This document shows positions 1-11,525 of a stretch of DNA of 64,000 nucleotides, in pieces. The notes below the pieces were generated by a model. It made no database searches, was not told where the DNA came from, and was given only the letters and a program-made list of their open reading frames with translations. The stretch spans positions 18,648,580 to 18,712,579 of the forward strand of contig CM022945.1 in NCBI GenBank assembly GCA_012931725.1, written 5' to 3'. Source of the DNA: Litsea cubeba. Lineage: Eukaryota; Streptophyta; Magnoliopsida; Laurales; Lauraceae. The position numbers and the translations under genes are program-made. How positions within the stretch are numbered: the stretch's first letter is position 1; the number at the start of each line of letters is the position of its first letter.

Positions 1-200
1 GTATAGTTGGGTTGTGTCGTGTTGGGTTCTAGCTTAACTTTAACTTGACAGCGGATTCTAAAACACTGAACCTTAACCTTCTGGTTTTCTTTTATTTTAT
101 TTAAAGATTTATTTATTTATTCAACCCATGGAGGTTTTTACAATACATTAATGGTTGCTAATTTGTTCTTATTGAATCAAACATTTTTCATCTGGAGCAG

Positions 201-314
201 GTTGTCCAGGATGCAGGTCATTCCGCAAATGAGCCAGGCAATGCTGCTGAGCTGGTTGCAGCAAATGAGCTGCACAAGAACATCTTGAAGGCAAATGGAG
301 TTTCACACAAATGA
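201..314 (+). CDS. PIP: Proline iminopeptidase-like protein, last exon
   Basis: A 38-codon frame (stop TGA 312-314) directly follows an acceptor ending GGAGCAG at 200. It reads VVQDAGHSANEPGNAAELVA and ends in LKANGVSHK. The GHSANEPG segment matches the C-terminal end of plant prolyl aminopeptidases (alpha/beta hydrolase, peptidase family S33), where this His is the catalytic one; these cytosolic enzymes release N-terminal proline. Only the last exon is inside the window: bases 1-200 are the preceding intron and the rest lies upstream. No disruption is visible. The family call rests on one short exon, so another S33 hydrolase is possible. Confidence 0.72.
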   Translation, partial: VVQDAGHSANEPGNAAELVAANELHKNILKANGVSHK

Positions 315-1069
315 GTTGCTTGGACATTGGACCGCACAACTTACATACAAAGTAGAAGCAGATCCATAATACATAATGACATATAAAGCTTGGAACTAAT
401 GGGTTTGTGCCCTTGTTGTGGAATGGGAACATAACTTTCCGGTACCATTTCTTGTATTCGATACAATTAAAGCTGGATGTTAAAAAAAAACAAATGGGCT
501 GTCCATTGAATTGAAAATTAGAAGCAGAGGACCAGTAATTTATAACATTTGACAACATAAAAATGAAGAAAATCTGATGTGGATGTTAGCAGATGAAAGT
601 GCTGAGTTGATGTTAGTAACTTTGCAATACTGTCAGTAATAATGATAATTTTTTTTTTTCTTTTGAGTCCTAAATTAGCAGTCAAGGAAACCAAGAGAAA
701 CAGAGGCATGGCTGCAGCCAATGCCGTCTTTATGGTGACTGTGGGTCTCGTACAGTGCTGCATCAAAAGGATCACCTCCCTAACCCAAATGCAGTTGTAT
801 GATTTCGGAAACGGATTCCCTGTTTGGACCAGGGAAACCCTGTTTGGACCAAACAGGGGGCGACACATAAGGAAAATCATGTGAGGACAAGAACAGCTAT
901 TTGCCCATGGCGGTGGTTCAGTGTTTCAAAGTAAATATATCCCAGCTCTCTGGTTTTTCTTTTTGCACTCATTCCCACCTTAGATGCCAAAAGTGGTCCT
1001 TCTATTATTAATTGTGCAGCGTTTTGATGGCCCATTGAATTAAATCCTAATAATCAGGGTTGAGGACAC
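315..1069. other. Intergenic, 3' flank of the PIP-like gene
   Basis: This stretch should hold the 3' UTR of the upstream gene followed by AT-rich DNA. I see no coding exon. At about 823-856 a short direct repeat (CCCTGTTTGGACC, twice) is visible. The frame at 642-884 has no recognisable domain and I do not call it a gene. Confidence 0.5.
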
Positions 1070-1077
1070 CATGTCCA

Positions 1078-2005
1078 TAGGCCTGTCAATGGGACGGGCC
1101 GGACCTGGCCATGTGTTGTCTAATCCCGTCCCGAATATTGGACGGGCCTGTCGGGGGTTGTCCAATCCCGGCCCTAAATTCAGCAGTCATATGTCATCCC
1201 ATCCCTTGGGGCCGTAGTACAATCTTGAATATAAGATCAACATTCACTAATTATTCATATATAGTTACCGGGCAGCCCCTTTCCCACTGCTACAAACTCA
1301 ACTAAATTCAACTAGTAACATTCACTCGGCCAGAATTTCTTTAAATGGTTAGATACCAGTGTCCAGCAGGCCCAACAAATAATTCTGTGTCCCTTTTATC
1401 AACTTTAAATTAAAAAAAAAACAATTTAAAGAATGATTAAAGCACATATGTCAAAGCAACGCCAAGTTTTTATTATCTAACAAAGCCAATCCAAGATCAG
1501 ATCAGATTGCAGATCTGAACTGACGCCAAGAAAATGAAGATGCGACAATTTGCTACCCTGAGCCATGAGAAATGTTCAAAGTAGAAGGCTATTCACCACG
1601 CCTATAACAAGGTCTTGCAAAACAAATAACTCATGCAAAGGAACTGTGCTCCAGGATAAACAAGTGTATATATATATATATTTTTTTATTTTCCAAATCT
1701 GAGAGCATCCACAACATTAACAGCTGAAATACAAAGTTCTGTTAATTTGCCATTTTTTTACTGATAGAGTGGCCAGTTTCGGTAAATGTATAAAAAAAAA
1801 TAATTAATTAATTTATCTTGCTACCGGGCTGGGCCGGGCCTGGACGAGCCGAACATGCTCTATCCAGTCCCAATTCCATTTTGGCCGGGCTTTCAAAAAA
1901 TTGTCCAAGCCCAGCCCGCCGGGCTCAATTTTTTTTTAAAGCCCTGTGTTTTCGGGCTTGGGCCGAGCCGAATACCCATTTCAATGGGCTAAATTTACAC
2001 GCCTA
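1078..2005. mobile_element. Non-autonomous hAT-type DNA transposon
   Basis: The ends are inverted: TAGGCCTGTCAATGG at the left, and TAGGCGTGTAAATTT when the right end is read on the other strand. The 8 bases on each side are CATGTCCA (1070-1077) and CAAGTCCA (2006-2013), a target duplication with one mismatch, as expected for an older hAT insertion. Just inside both ends are GGGCCGG/CCGGGCC-rich tracts, a known habit of plant hAT ends. No transposase frame is present, so it depends on a partner element. Confidence 0.7.
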
Positions 2006-2688
2006 CAAGTCCACCTCTTTTTCTAGTTGATGCAAGCATCAGACCATCACCAGCTACTATCAATTTGTGGGCCACCCAAATCAAATGGCTATCAATTGAT
2101 ACATCACCGAATGCCAATATCACTTTTGATCTCTTTTATAGAAGATTATAAGCCTCATCATGTATTGCTAGTTCAATGCCTAGAATGAAGGTGGAGCCCT
2201 CCATTCTCGCCAATCACTAGGTCACATCTTGTAATAGAGGATGCCAAAGGTGTTCTTAAAGTGTAGTTGATCTACAATATTTAATCCCCCCTATTCCTTC
2301 CACACCGGTGCCACATCTCCATATATGAATTGTAAAACAACTCCTAATATTATCGGACTGTATTCCTTGACATCATGTTGAATAGAACTCCCACTCCATT
2401 TGGTTGAACCATTGGTTTAATCAATATTTAAATATGGGTTTAAATCAAATCAGCAGATGATGGACTTGCCCCCCTTTACTTTATTGACGTAGTAGAGGTA
2501 GGTGAGAAAAGACAAAACGATACATACAATGGTACTTTGTAAGGAAGCGTCTTTGTTACTTACCATCCTTTTCACTTATTTAATGTGAAATTGTGTGAAA
2601 ATGGTAATGCAGATGTTTACATCCTAGATATAAATGCTGGGAAGATAAGAGGGGTTCTGGTTTATGGATGGCCACCCTGCCTCATTAA

Positions 2689-2748
2689 GATCAAGATCAA
2701 GATCAAGATGGAGACGGAGACGGAGACGGAGACGGAGACGGAGACGTC
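2689..2748. repeat. Two adjoining hexanucleotide microsatellites
   Basis: About four copies of ATCAAG are followed immediately by about six copies of GGAGAC. Both are 6-bp units, so any frame through them stays open; this explains the RLRLRL/DLDLDL-type peptide frame on the minus strand here, which is not a gene. Confidence 0.9.
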
Positions 2749-4284
2749 CCCATGTAGGAGCTAAATATCTCCGAGTTATATAGGAGAAACTGACCTTGAC
2801 AATCATATATGACAAAATCAATTTATATTAAACTCATCCCTTCTTCACCTATCATCATTTCAGTCCTTTCAACACTAACAAAAAGAAGTTCAACAATAAG
2901 CTTTAATCAAAACATAGTACAGTAAAAAAATAAACTACTCAGCTGATCAAATAGGCTTAAAGTTAAATTTATGTATTAATCTTGTCATCCACTGTCAAGG
3001 AGCGTTCATCATAAAGTTAATCATGTGGTACAAGTTGTCAATGAAACTATGAAAGGTGGCCCCCACTCACTACACTGTAGAAACATATCCAAATAGATAT
3101 ATTAGGCCACAAGTTTCTTTTCTCCGCAGGCATTTAATGGTCCCCTAGTTCTTTTACCACCTTTCATATTTAAGTAGTAGTTAATTTGGCCGGACAATTT
3201 AATGTTTCTTCCTCTGCCACATCGAGCACGCCGATCGGACTCTTGGCGTGAGGTGAGAGCGGCTCACCATTCCCTGTGGTAGAGGAAAAATTTTACACCA
3301 TTGCTTTTAGTGGAAATATACTTTTTACAGAGTATCAAGGTGCAGACTTCGACTTCAGTATCCTTTTACATCTAAGTGACTTAATTCTAATAAGGGAATC
3401 TTTCTGTTGAAATTTGTCAAGGACCATGCCACAAGGTTATTTTGGGTAAATCTCCACCATTTAAAACACAAGAAGCAGCCCCATTTAAAAAAAAAAAAAA
3501 AAAACTCATTTTTGTTATCTAAGGTGGGGCCCAACTATGATCAATTCAAAACTCAAACCTTATATGACAATCACATTGTTCATTTGTACTCTTCTTGGTG
3601 GCAGTGTTTAGAGATAAAATTTAAGAGTTTTAGTGTTAATCTCGTGCATTTGTTGTGAGAAAAAATAGGGGCCATATGGAGAAAAAGAAGTAGCAATTCG
3701 TTAGCCCTTTTGAAAGAGAGAGGTAAAGTAGAAAAATTAGGAGCCATAACCACAATCAATGCAAATAAAACTCATTCCTATTTGAATGGTTAAAAAGAAG
3801 GGGCGTTCCTCTTTTAAAAACGCCCCAGAGCGTTTCCCCCTTAAGTTTTGGGTTTTCTTAATTATTGTTATTGCCAGTAGTTTGGACCTAGAAACACTAA
3901 TGTGGGAGGTCCAGCTCAAAACCTGCTCTTTTCTCTTACTACTCAAATTTACAAATTTGTTGATGACAATTAAATTATTCATTCATTTAGTCCAGCAATA
4001 CATAAAAACTATGATTCAAAGGAAGCGTGTGGAAGACCACTTGGGGAATCCGGAAAAAATAGATCCACTTGCATGTACAAATCAACCATTTTCTCTCAAT
4101 GTAGAGTCCTGTATCTTTTCTTAATAAGACTGGATAATGCCAACACAGCCTTTAATGGTTGTAGATCTATTCCCTAGTTAACTGTAAATTACATGCAACT
4201 GTCGATTTCAGCTTTGTGGACTGTCATAGCATCCGGGTGGTTGATTGCCAAGGGAAAGTTGCTTGTGGGCTACATTATTGTTTG

Positions 4285-4451
4285 TAATTGGCTTTAGGAA
4301 TATTATCTTGAAGTAAACATGGATAATATCTTGACTGGACCTGAACAGTCCTTGATTCACAATTTGTTGCTACTGTGACTAGTTTATGATATGTGAGATC
4401 AAACCCACATCCCACACATTGAAATAGAATTAAAGAAAAATAAGAAATGAG
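4285..4451. repeat. Dispersed direct repeat, copy A
   Basis: Shares long identical blocks with 5478-5666 in the same orientation, beginning TAATTGGCTTTAGGAATATT and ending near AAAGAAAAATAAG. Copy A lacks two short segments present in copy B. No terminal repeats or target duplication were recognised, so the element class is unknown. Confidence 0.8.
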
Positions 4452-5477
4452 TAAGCCATGTCAACTTATAGGCGGCTGGCTGAAACAATAAGGTTGCATA
4501 CTGGGTGAGAAGGCCTATGGTTTTCATCATGCAACTGCAGCTGGGTCCATTGTGTCAAAATATCTAAACCTGCAAAACAAAATTCTTTAGCCTGGATCCA
4601 GCCCATGGATTGGACTTGGACTCCGTGCCCCTACCTTTTTTTTGGGTGCTGGAAGAGGAGATTCCATGAAGCAGAAACAAATTGGATCCGTGCCCTACCC
4701 AGATGCAAACATATCACTGGTATTCATCCATGTCCCAATTCGAATTTTCTTACCATCTTCGTCTTATGAGAGTAACCATGACATTTATGGTCAAGAGGGC
4801 TTGTAAAATTTCCCATCTAGACGGTTTAGTCTACCATGCATATCATTGAATGAGCATGTAAATCCTTATGCCCTGCTTGGATCCTCAAAACTCAGTTTCC
4901 CTGGAACCAGTTTACCTGTCTGTATCGCTATTTACCTGCAGTTAGTCATGAAAATAAACAAATGCATCTAATGTAACCTGGTTTACTTGTAAACAGAGCT
5001 ACCTGCACTCATTTTGTGAGGATCAAAATGGACCCAGTTCCTTAACTGTGGGTTCATCATGAATGTATGCATCATGAAAATGCACTAGTCATTCAGATGG
5101 CTGCCATCAAAAGATGATTACAAAGGCAGCTGGGGAGCCGCAATTTTCTTTCAGATGGGGCAAGAGACGGACGTCAATGACAAAAGGAAAGAAAATTTGA
5201 CAATGGGCCCCGATTATATTGGAGGGAAATTTCTTAAAACATTCATTTCTTCTGTGGCCCACTATTGATTTCAAAGTCGTCTACACTAAAAACCAAAAAA
5301 GAACTGCATAATAGTCTCACAAGAATCTCATGAAGCCACTCAGTGGGCCCACTTATAAAATGTCTAAATCAATAAAAAAGAGACTCCTCATGCAGTATAT
5401 AGTCCTTATCAAATTTTATATAAATGACCTCTATGATCAATAATTTTAAAACACTCAAATAGAAAAAATTAAATATT

Positions 5478-5666
5478 ATAATTGGCTTTAGGAATATTAT
5501 CTTGAAGTAAACATGGATACTATCTTGACTGGACCTGAACAGTCCTTGATTCACACTTTGTTGCTCCTATCAACTATGACTAGTTTATGATATGTGAGAT
5601 CTAACCCACCTGACCACCTCCCGGCTCCCACACATTGAGATAGAATTAAAGAAAAATAAGTAATGA
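5478..5666. repeat. Dispersed direct repeat, copy B
   Basis: Second copy of the repeat at 4285-4451, about 1.2 kb downstream. Relative to copy A it carries two extra short segments, near 5566-5576 and 5609-5625. It could be a local duplication or two members of an unnamed repeat family. Confidence 0.8.
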
Positions 5667-6002
5667 ATAACCCACACATTGAAACAATATTCTTATTGTC
5701 ACCAAGTCCACATCCAAGTATATATAGTGGCACACAAAATGCTCATACTGTCAAAACCCCACACGTCCTCCCACTCCCAGTATATTAATAGTATTGTTAT
5801 TACTGACTTCATCATTTGGAGATCGAGTGCAAAGCCACTGACTGTAAAATAAAAATAACATGACAAATGCCCATTCAATAAACATGCACAACAAAATATA
5901 AACCTAATAAATCACCATTCAGAAAAAAAGTACAACATTCACTAACAATATCCTCAAAGCTTTTAAAACAACATTCCGATGAAACCAAAAAACACTTAGC
6001 AT

Positions 6003-6206
6003 TATAACAAAACGAGAGAGGGGTGTCATCAGTGCTCCTCCTACTCCAAAATGTGATGCTTACTCCCTCTCTGCACTTCCTGCACAGCAAAAGCTATCAG
6101 AAACTATAACAAAACGAGAGAGGGGTGTCATCAGTGCTCCTCCTACTCCAAAATGTGATGCTTACTCCCTCTCTGCACTTCCTGCACAGCAAAAGCTATC
6201 AGAAAC
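6003..6206. repeat. 102-bp tandem duplication (two copies)
   Basis: The segment starting TATAACAAAACGAGAGAGGG at 6003 restarts at 6105, and the two copies look identical by eye. The identity implies a recent tandem duplication or an assembly artefact. No coding content. Confidence 0.9.
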
Positions 6207-6998
6207 TAAATAAAATAGACATTTAGACATATCAGATATGCTGTGATATGCTCTGGTATCCACTTTTTGAGCATATCAGAAACTTCCTGCATATCAGAGC
6301 ATATAAAAAACTCTGATGAAAAGGTGCTTGAAGCTATCAAGCTAGGACATTATTTTTTTTGTAAACTGTAATGATGCCCCACCAGCCAGAACAAAATAAA
6401 AAAAGAGCTTTCCAAGCAACTAAGCCTAAAAGGCTGAAACAGTCATGCATTAAATCTCAAGTTATCAAATAGATACAAGAAGGCTCATCCTTTTTTCAGG
6501 AGGGAGCTTCAACACCAAGGAAAATAACGTAACAAATTCTTTTTTGAAAGTTGAACTTGTCAACTTCATTTTGTTCCCTGAAACATTTTCCCCTCATGGT
6601 GCCCCCCACATAAGTGACTCCAATGTGGGGGTGTTTGTTGTCATCAGAGAGAACTTTCTACTTGTGGTTTCCAGTACTGTGACCTTAGTTTTGTGTCATT
6701 GACGATTACAAAGAAGTATTGAAAAAAAAATCTAATTCTTAATAGAGCATTGCTTGGATGAAGTACTCCAAAGAAAAAAAAAACATATATGAAAACACAC
6801 ATAGTGCCATTTCAACAAACATGTCAGCATCATAAATTAAACAAGAGATACCAAGTGAAAAACCACAACACTACTGCTACATTCAAACTACACATTCATC
6901 TACAAAACCCTAATAAAAACCCACAACACTTACACGTCCATTTACAAAACCCTAATAAAAAACCACAACACTTACGTTCAAACTTACATCATGGCAAA

Positions 6999-7772
6999 CT
7001 AAACCCCATGCCCCTCGTCTTCCTGAGCGGGGGCAGCACCTCTCGTTTCCCGATAATACGGGATTATCGTTGCTAGAAGAAGCTCCCGACATGAGGTATC
7101 CCGACAGCCTAAACATGCTGCAAGAGTAGGTACTGCACAAAAAAGAAAATACAAGACCAGGACTACAATGGCATAGATGGGTTTCTGATGTTTTCCGGTC
7201 GTTAGAAAATACAGCACAAGCCCAAAAGCGAAGTGGATAGGAAAACGGGGAGGGTTTTTCAGCATGTGTTTTCCATTGGCAGCCGGGAACCTATTAAAAT
7301 AAGAAGAAAGTGCCGAAGGCGGTGATGGTGGTGGAGTCGGAGTCGGAGAATGAGGTGGAGTCGGAGAATGAGGTGGAGACTGAGGTGGAGTCGGAGAATG
7401 AGGTGGAGAATGAGGTGGAGTCTGAGGTGGAGCCTGAGAATGAGGTGGAGTCAGAGGTGGAGCCTGAGAATGAGGTGGAGTCTGAGGTGGAGCCTGAGAA
7501 TGAGGTGGAGTCTGAGGTGGAGAATGAGGTGGAGCCTGAGGTGGAGCCGGAGAATGAGGTGGAGTCGAAGTCCGAGTGGGAGAATGAGTCGGAGTCCGAG
7601 TCGGAGAATGAGGTGGAGTTGGAGTCCGAGTCGGAGAAGAATGAGGTGGAGTCGGAGTCGGAGAATGAAGTGGATGCGTTGGACTCTCAAGTCGGTCCCC
7701 CACAGACGGGGAACGACGGGGAGAATCATCAACTCCGACTGAGGAGGAATGAGAACTATGACCGGAAGACAT
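6999..7772 (-). CDS. Possible proline-rich membrane protein (unrecognised)
   Basis: A 257-codon frame starting at ATG 7772-7770. An in-frame GTG at 7805 lies too close to the TATA-like stretch at 7809-7823 to be a likely start, whereas the ATG sits about 40-50 bases below it. Residues about 1-150 are Ser/Pro/Thr-rich with many PPHS and TPPHS repeats, like hydroxyproline-rich wall proteins. The C-terminal 100 residues are not repetitive: they have two hydrophobic segments (around LVLYFLTT and IYAIVVLVLYFLF), then a Cys-containing tail. No signal peptide is apparent. I do not recognise a family; the repeat is also a purine-rich minisatellite that keeps other frames open. A direct repeat (6889-6975, CAAAACCCTAATAAAAA twice) follows the stop. 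Confidence 0.42.
   Translation of the reverse strand: MSSGHSSHSSSVGVDDSPRRSPSVGDRLESPTHPLHSPTPTPPHSSPTRTPTPPHSPTRTPTHSPTRTSTPPHSPAPPQAPPHSPPQTPPHSQAPPQTPPHSQAPPLTPPHSQAPPQTPPHSPPHSPTPPQSPPHSPTPPHSPTPTPPPSPPSALSSYFNRFPAANGKHMLKNPPRFPIHFAFGLVLYFLTTGKHQKPIYAIVVLVLYFLFCAVPTLAACLGCRDTSCRELLLATIIPYYRETRGAAPAQEDEGHGV
7312..7680. repeat. Purine-rich minisatellite (GGTGGAGTCGGAGAATGA type)
   Basis: Variants of a short GGAG(T/A)C/GGAGAATGAGGT unit are repeated through about 370 bp. Because the units are multiples of three, all of these frames stay open: Glu/Val-rich or Arg/Trp-rich on the plus strand, Pro/Ser/His-rich on the minus strand. Only the minus frame extends into non-repetitive sequence with hydrophobic segments, and it is listed separately. 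Confidence 0.85.
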
Positions 7773-7808
7773 TATTCTCTTTGAGTTGGAAGAAGAAACC
7801 TCCACAGG

Positions 7809-7823
7809 TTATATATTATATAT
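7809..7823 (-). promoter_or_regulatory. TATA-like element before the proline-rich frame
   Basis: On the minus strand this reads TATATAATATATAAC. It lies about 37 bases before the ATG at 7772, the distance expected for a short 5' leader. Position is the only support. Confidence 0.35.
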
Positions 7824-7829
7824 CCAGGC

Positions 7830-10800
7830 CAGGGCTTAGGCCAGCGGCCAGCCCATGACCACCCCTCGCTGGCTAGCTCCAAGTCAACAACTACGGGCTT
7901 CTTTGTTGAAAAAGGTTTGCCTTGGGCCTGCTACAGTTGTGATGTGCCTCGCCTGAAATCCCAAAAACGGACTGCCATGGAGGACGTACAAAAGCACTGT
8001 TGCTCTCTGTGTCTTTCCGCTTAAGTTGTTATTTTTCCTTACTTCTTCTTTCTGATCAGGCAAGAGGAGCAATGAAATAGGAAGGTACTGCGCCCTTGCT
8101 GAACATGCAGACGTCTCTTCTTGTTTCTTGTCTTATCAAGCAGAAAAGTGAAACTAATTGTCTACAGGATCATTAAATTTATTCTATAATCCATTAGATA
8201 ATTAAGAGTCATAACTCATAAGGGTTTTATATCTCTTTAAAGCATTATTAAAATTACTTTTTTTTAATGATAAATTCATGTCAATTAAATGTCGTTTTCA
8301 CCCCCATCAAGTCTCTCGTCCTTGCATAGTATAGTTTGAAGAGAAAATATCTATATATTTAAAGCATTAATATTAGAACACACATTTTCCAATGATATGA
8401 TTCATGTAAAAGAATTGTATTTCTCACCTCAAAGTTTGAAGAGAAAAGAAAAGGCAATTTCATCCAAACAAAAGTAATGGGTAATACGATGTGATCTACA
8501 CCAACTACCATAGTATAATCCAGTACCCTTACATTATAGAGTTGGAAGGTATCTTTTTAAATTGGATTACATCCACACAAATGGACTCAAGAGATGCATT
8601 TTATTCAAAAGTCACATGTATTTTTGAAAAGACACATTCTCACACATTCAAAATGAGTCCCAAAAAGCCGATTTGGTTTCTCCTAAGGTTAAAATTGAGT
8701 GTTTTTTTCCGACCGCTATCCAGCATTAAAGAGAAAGAATGTATTTTTCACTCACGTAAGTCTCTTGTTCTTGTATAGTTTGAATAAAAAAAGTCACATT
8801 TATGAATTAGAGTTTAAACCTCTGTACTTAGATTTTAAAAGATTGTATTATACTACATTCTAAACTTGAGTTTTTATTATTCCTAAATGTAGGATTTTAA
8901 TTTTGTTATGACGATGCCTGAACACATTGATGTTGATGATGATCCAAAAATACCATAAACACAAAATCGTGGGACACTTGACTATGGGAGCAAAGACGAG
9001 ATTGAGACTGGACATGATTTTGATGATTGCATTTAATTGGTTTTGAACAACAAAAAAAGATTTTGCTTGCACTTTGAACAGTTTGAATGGTATAATTGAT
9101 TTGATTTTATTTTATTCGATGTTTATTTTTAAATAATTGATGCTTAAGTTTTGGAGCTTGCAACTTAAAAGTGATGGTTGAAATAAGATTTGAGTTTTCT
9201 TTTTATCTTTGACATTCAATGTTTGGATGTAAAGATTTTGTAATATGCAAGATTTTTTTATTTTATCTTTCTCATTTGAGTATTTTTCCTGGATAAATTT
9301 TTTTATTAATATCTCAATAAATATTGTTTATATATTTTTACTATTTGATCTATTTTTAAGCCAAGCCCAACATAGTTGGGATGAGGCTCTAATGATGATG
9401 ATGATGATTTTATCTATTTTTAAATATTTTAAAAGTCATTTTCTAAAAAAACATGACTTTCCTGAGTATCCGAATTGACTCTTCGAGTCAATTTTTTTAA
9501 TTATACGAGTCAAGTCAGAGTCACGGGTTTTAAAAACATGTTTTAATGTGACTCTAGCTTTCCCTTTCTATTTCTCATTTTGTAATCTCCTTTTTCTTTA
9601 ATGAAACTATTTGTTACCATCTCAAAAAAATATGTGACTCGACTCGAATGATGGCCTGGCTCAGGCCACCCAGACTAGATTGGTCTAGTATTGGGCAATG
9701 ATTTTGGGCCATGAATCTATGATCTAGGTTTAGGCTATGCTTCTTGGGCAATGTTCAATGCATGGGTTGCAGTAGCGCTAAGTGGCCATAAAACTAAGGG
9801 GTAGTTTGAAAATTCTAGTCTAATTAATAAAAACTAATTAGATTAAGGTCTATTTTAAGTTCTAATTCACAAATATTGGTCTATTTCATGAAGTCAAAAA
9901 AAAAAAAAAAACTCTTAATCCATGAGGTAATTGGCGCTTAGCTTTTATTTATTTATTTATTTGCTAAAAGATGGTTCCCATTAAAGGAACGAGAAGAACA
10001 ACAATAAAAGGACTAAGCAAAAATGAAAACAACAAAAACCCAAGGGCCTAGCTTTTAAACATACTATGTAAAACCCACCATTCTCTAATTTAGAGATTTT
10101 ATGAGATTATTTTTGCCCAAATGCATGTAAAGGGTTTTCTAAAAGGATACCTTAAAAATAGAATGTCTTTAATAGGGCCATCAAAGGGCCATGGGGTAAG
10201 CCCTTACCCTACCCTCACATCATGTAGAGCGAGCTTAAGTTAGGCAAGAGTCAGACTAGGGCAGAAAGAGAAAAATCCTTTTTTTAATATATATCACTCT
10301 TTCCTCTACCACTGCCAACTGAAATATATATAGTTGTCTTTCTATTCCATTAACTAAGACAAAGCCCTACTTCATGTTGAAATTACATCCTAACCTTTTA
10401 GCATCCTAATATTGCAAATTGATTCCTCTATTCATGGAAAAATCTTTGCAAATTGCAGGTTGTATCAAAGTCATGATATGATAGTGGGGAAAACCGTAGA
10501 GATTAAATCTGAAGTCATGATTGGGTGCTGTTTTAGAAAGCAAACTCTGGTTCTCATTGCCTGATTATAGTCATCTCAACATGTAGGCTGATGAGGTGTG
10601 AATAAAACCAAGAAACTAAAATTTGTTATGTTTGAACGTAATATCAAATGATTAGCATTGCCTGATTTAGAAATCAATTCGCCTATTGGTTGTTCAAATC
10701 CAATCGCCAATTTTTCATAATCTAACAAAAAGGCTGCAAAATCATATTAGATTTTTTGCCTGAGGCCGTCATATATATATATATATATATTGATGGAAAA

Positions 10801-11027
10801 TGTGACTTTTAATATATAAAAAAAAAGAAGAAAGAAAAAAAATAGCACTGACTATTGGGCTTATTTGTGACAAATGTGTTGGGCTAAGCATCTTGCATGG
10901 TTTGAAAGCCCTTGCTTTACATGTCGGGCCAGCCCCCCTCGTCAATGGGCCCCCCTCGTCAATGGGCCGGATTGACAGCCCTACTCACAATTCAGTGGCA
11001 ATGAGGCAACCCAATGCATGTAGGTCC
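7830..11027. other. Intergenic, AT-rich
   Basis: No gene seen. It holds a retroposon-like 3' tail (9355-9411), an (AT)n tract at 10773-10790, and a possible but unproven hAT-like pair of ends at 10174 and 10983. GGCCC-rich wording at 10921-10983 resembles hAT ends. Confidence 0.45.
9355..9411 (+). repeat. Retroposon 3' end with (ATG)n tail
   Basis: The sequence AAGCCCAACATAGTTGGGAT, then GAGGCT, ends in repeated ATG units. This resembles the 3' ends of plant RTE-type LINEs and SINEs that share them. Similar tails on the minus strand appear near 26565-26592 and 33896-33922. No upstream body was recognised. Confidence 0.35.
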
Positions 11028-11030
11028 CTA
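11028..11030. repeat. CACTA target-site duplication (left), CTA
   Basis: Matches CTA at 18773-18775. A 3-bp duplication is diagnostic of CACTA insertion. Confidence 0.85.
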
Positions 11031-11040
11031 CACTACAAGA

Positions 11041-11525
11041 ATTTTCACTTTTGCAGGCGCTAAAAAAGCGCGGGCAAAGATCACTAAATCGCCGGGAGAA
11101 ACCTTTCCCGGCAATTTATCTTGCGCCGGCAAGTCGCCGGGAATACTATGCCACTGAAACCTTTTCCCGGCGAAATAAGGTAGCGCCGGGAAAAATATAT
11201 ACATCACCGGCGTTATTTTTCGCTAGGAAAAGAGTTTTTTTCGCCGGTAAAAGAGGTTTATTTTTTCAATTATAAGATTTTTATAAATTTTTGCCGGCGT
11301 ATTTATGCGCCGGCAAATCATTACCGGCATTATTTTTCGCCAGAAAAAGGTCAATAATAAAATTTTAAAAAAATTTTACCGGCGTTTTTTTACGCCGGCA
11401 AAACATTTATATTTTACATAAATTAGTTTTTCAATTTTTTTTGCCGGCGCTTTTTTGCGCCGGCAAAGCATTAATATAATTTTTTTAAAAATGTTTTGCC
11501 GGCGCTTTTTTTGCGCCGGCAAAAC
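11041..11525. repeat. CACTA left subterminal repeats
   Basis: Many copies of CGCCGG(C/G)AAA and its complement TTTGCCGGCG are spaced by A/T-rich sequence (for example near 11100, 11166, 11293, 11390, 11443 and 11500), in both orientations. They give local palindromes such as TTGCCGGCG...CGCCGGCAAA. Confidence 0.9.

Larger units (their letters stand above)
2014..6888. other. Intergenic, repeat-containing
   Basis: No gene could be supported in this AT-rich stretch. It holds a hexanucleotide tract (2689-2748), a pair of diverged direct repeats (4285-4451 and 5478-5666) and a 102-bp tandem duplication (6003-6206). Frames of 60-112 codons here, such as 3786-4124, carry no recognisable domain. Confidence 0.5.

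Noticed and set aside
169..558. 129-codon minus-strand frame overlapping the PIP exon
   Set aside because: It is antisense to a recognisable exon and has no domain character.
7310..7858. Glu/Val/Ser-rich plus-strand frame of 182 codons
   Set aside because: It is produced by the purine-rich minisatellite and ends in unrelated sequence without conserved features. The minus strand fits a gene better.
10174..10983. Possible hAT element with TAGGGCCATCAAAGGGCC and TAGGGCTGTCAATCCGGCCC ends
   Set aside because: The ends match only partly, and the flanking 8-mers (GTCTTTAA and CTCACAAT) do not match.
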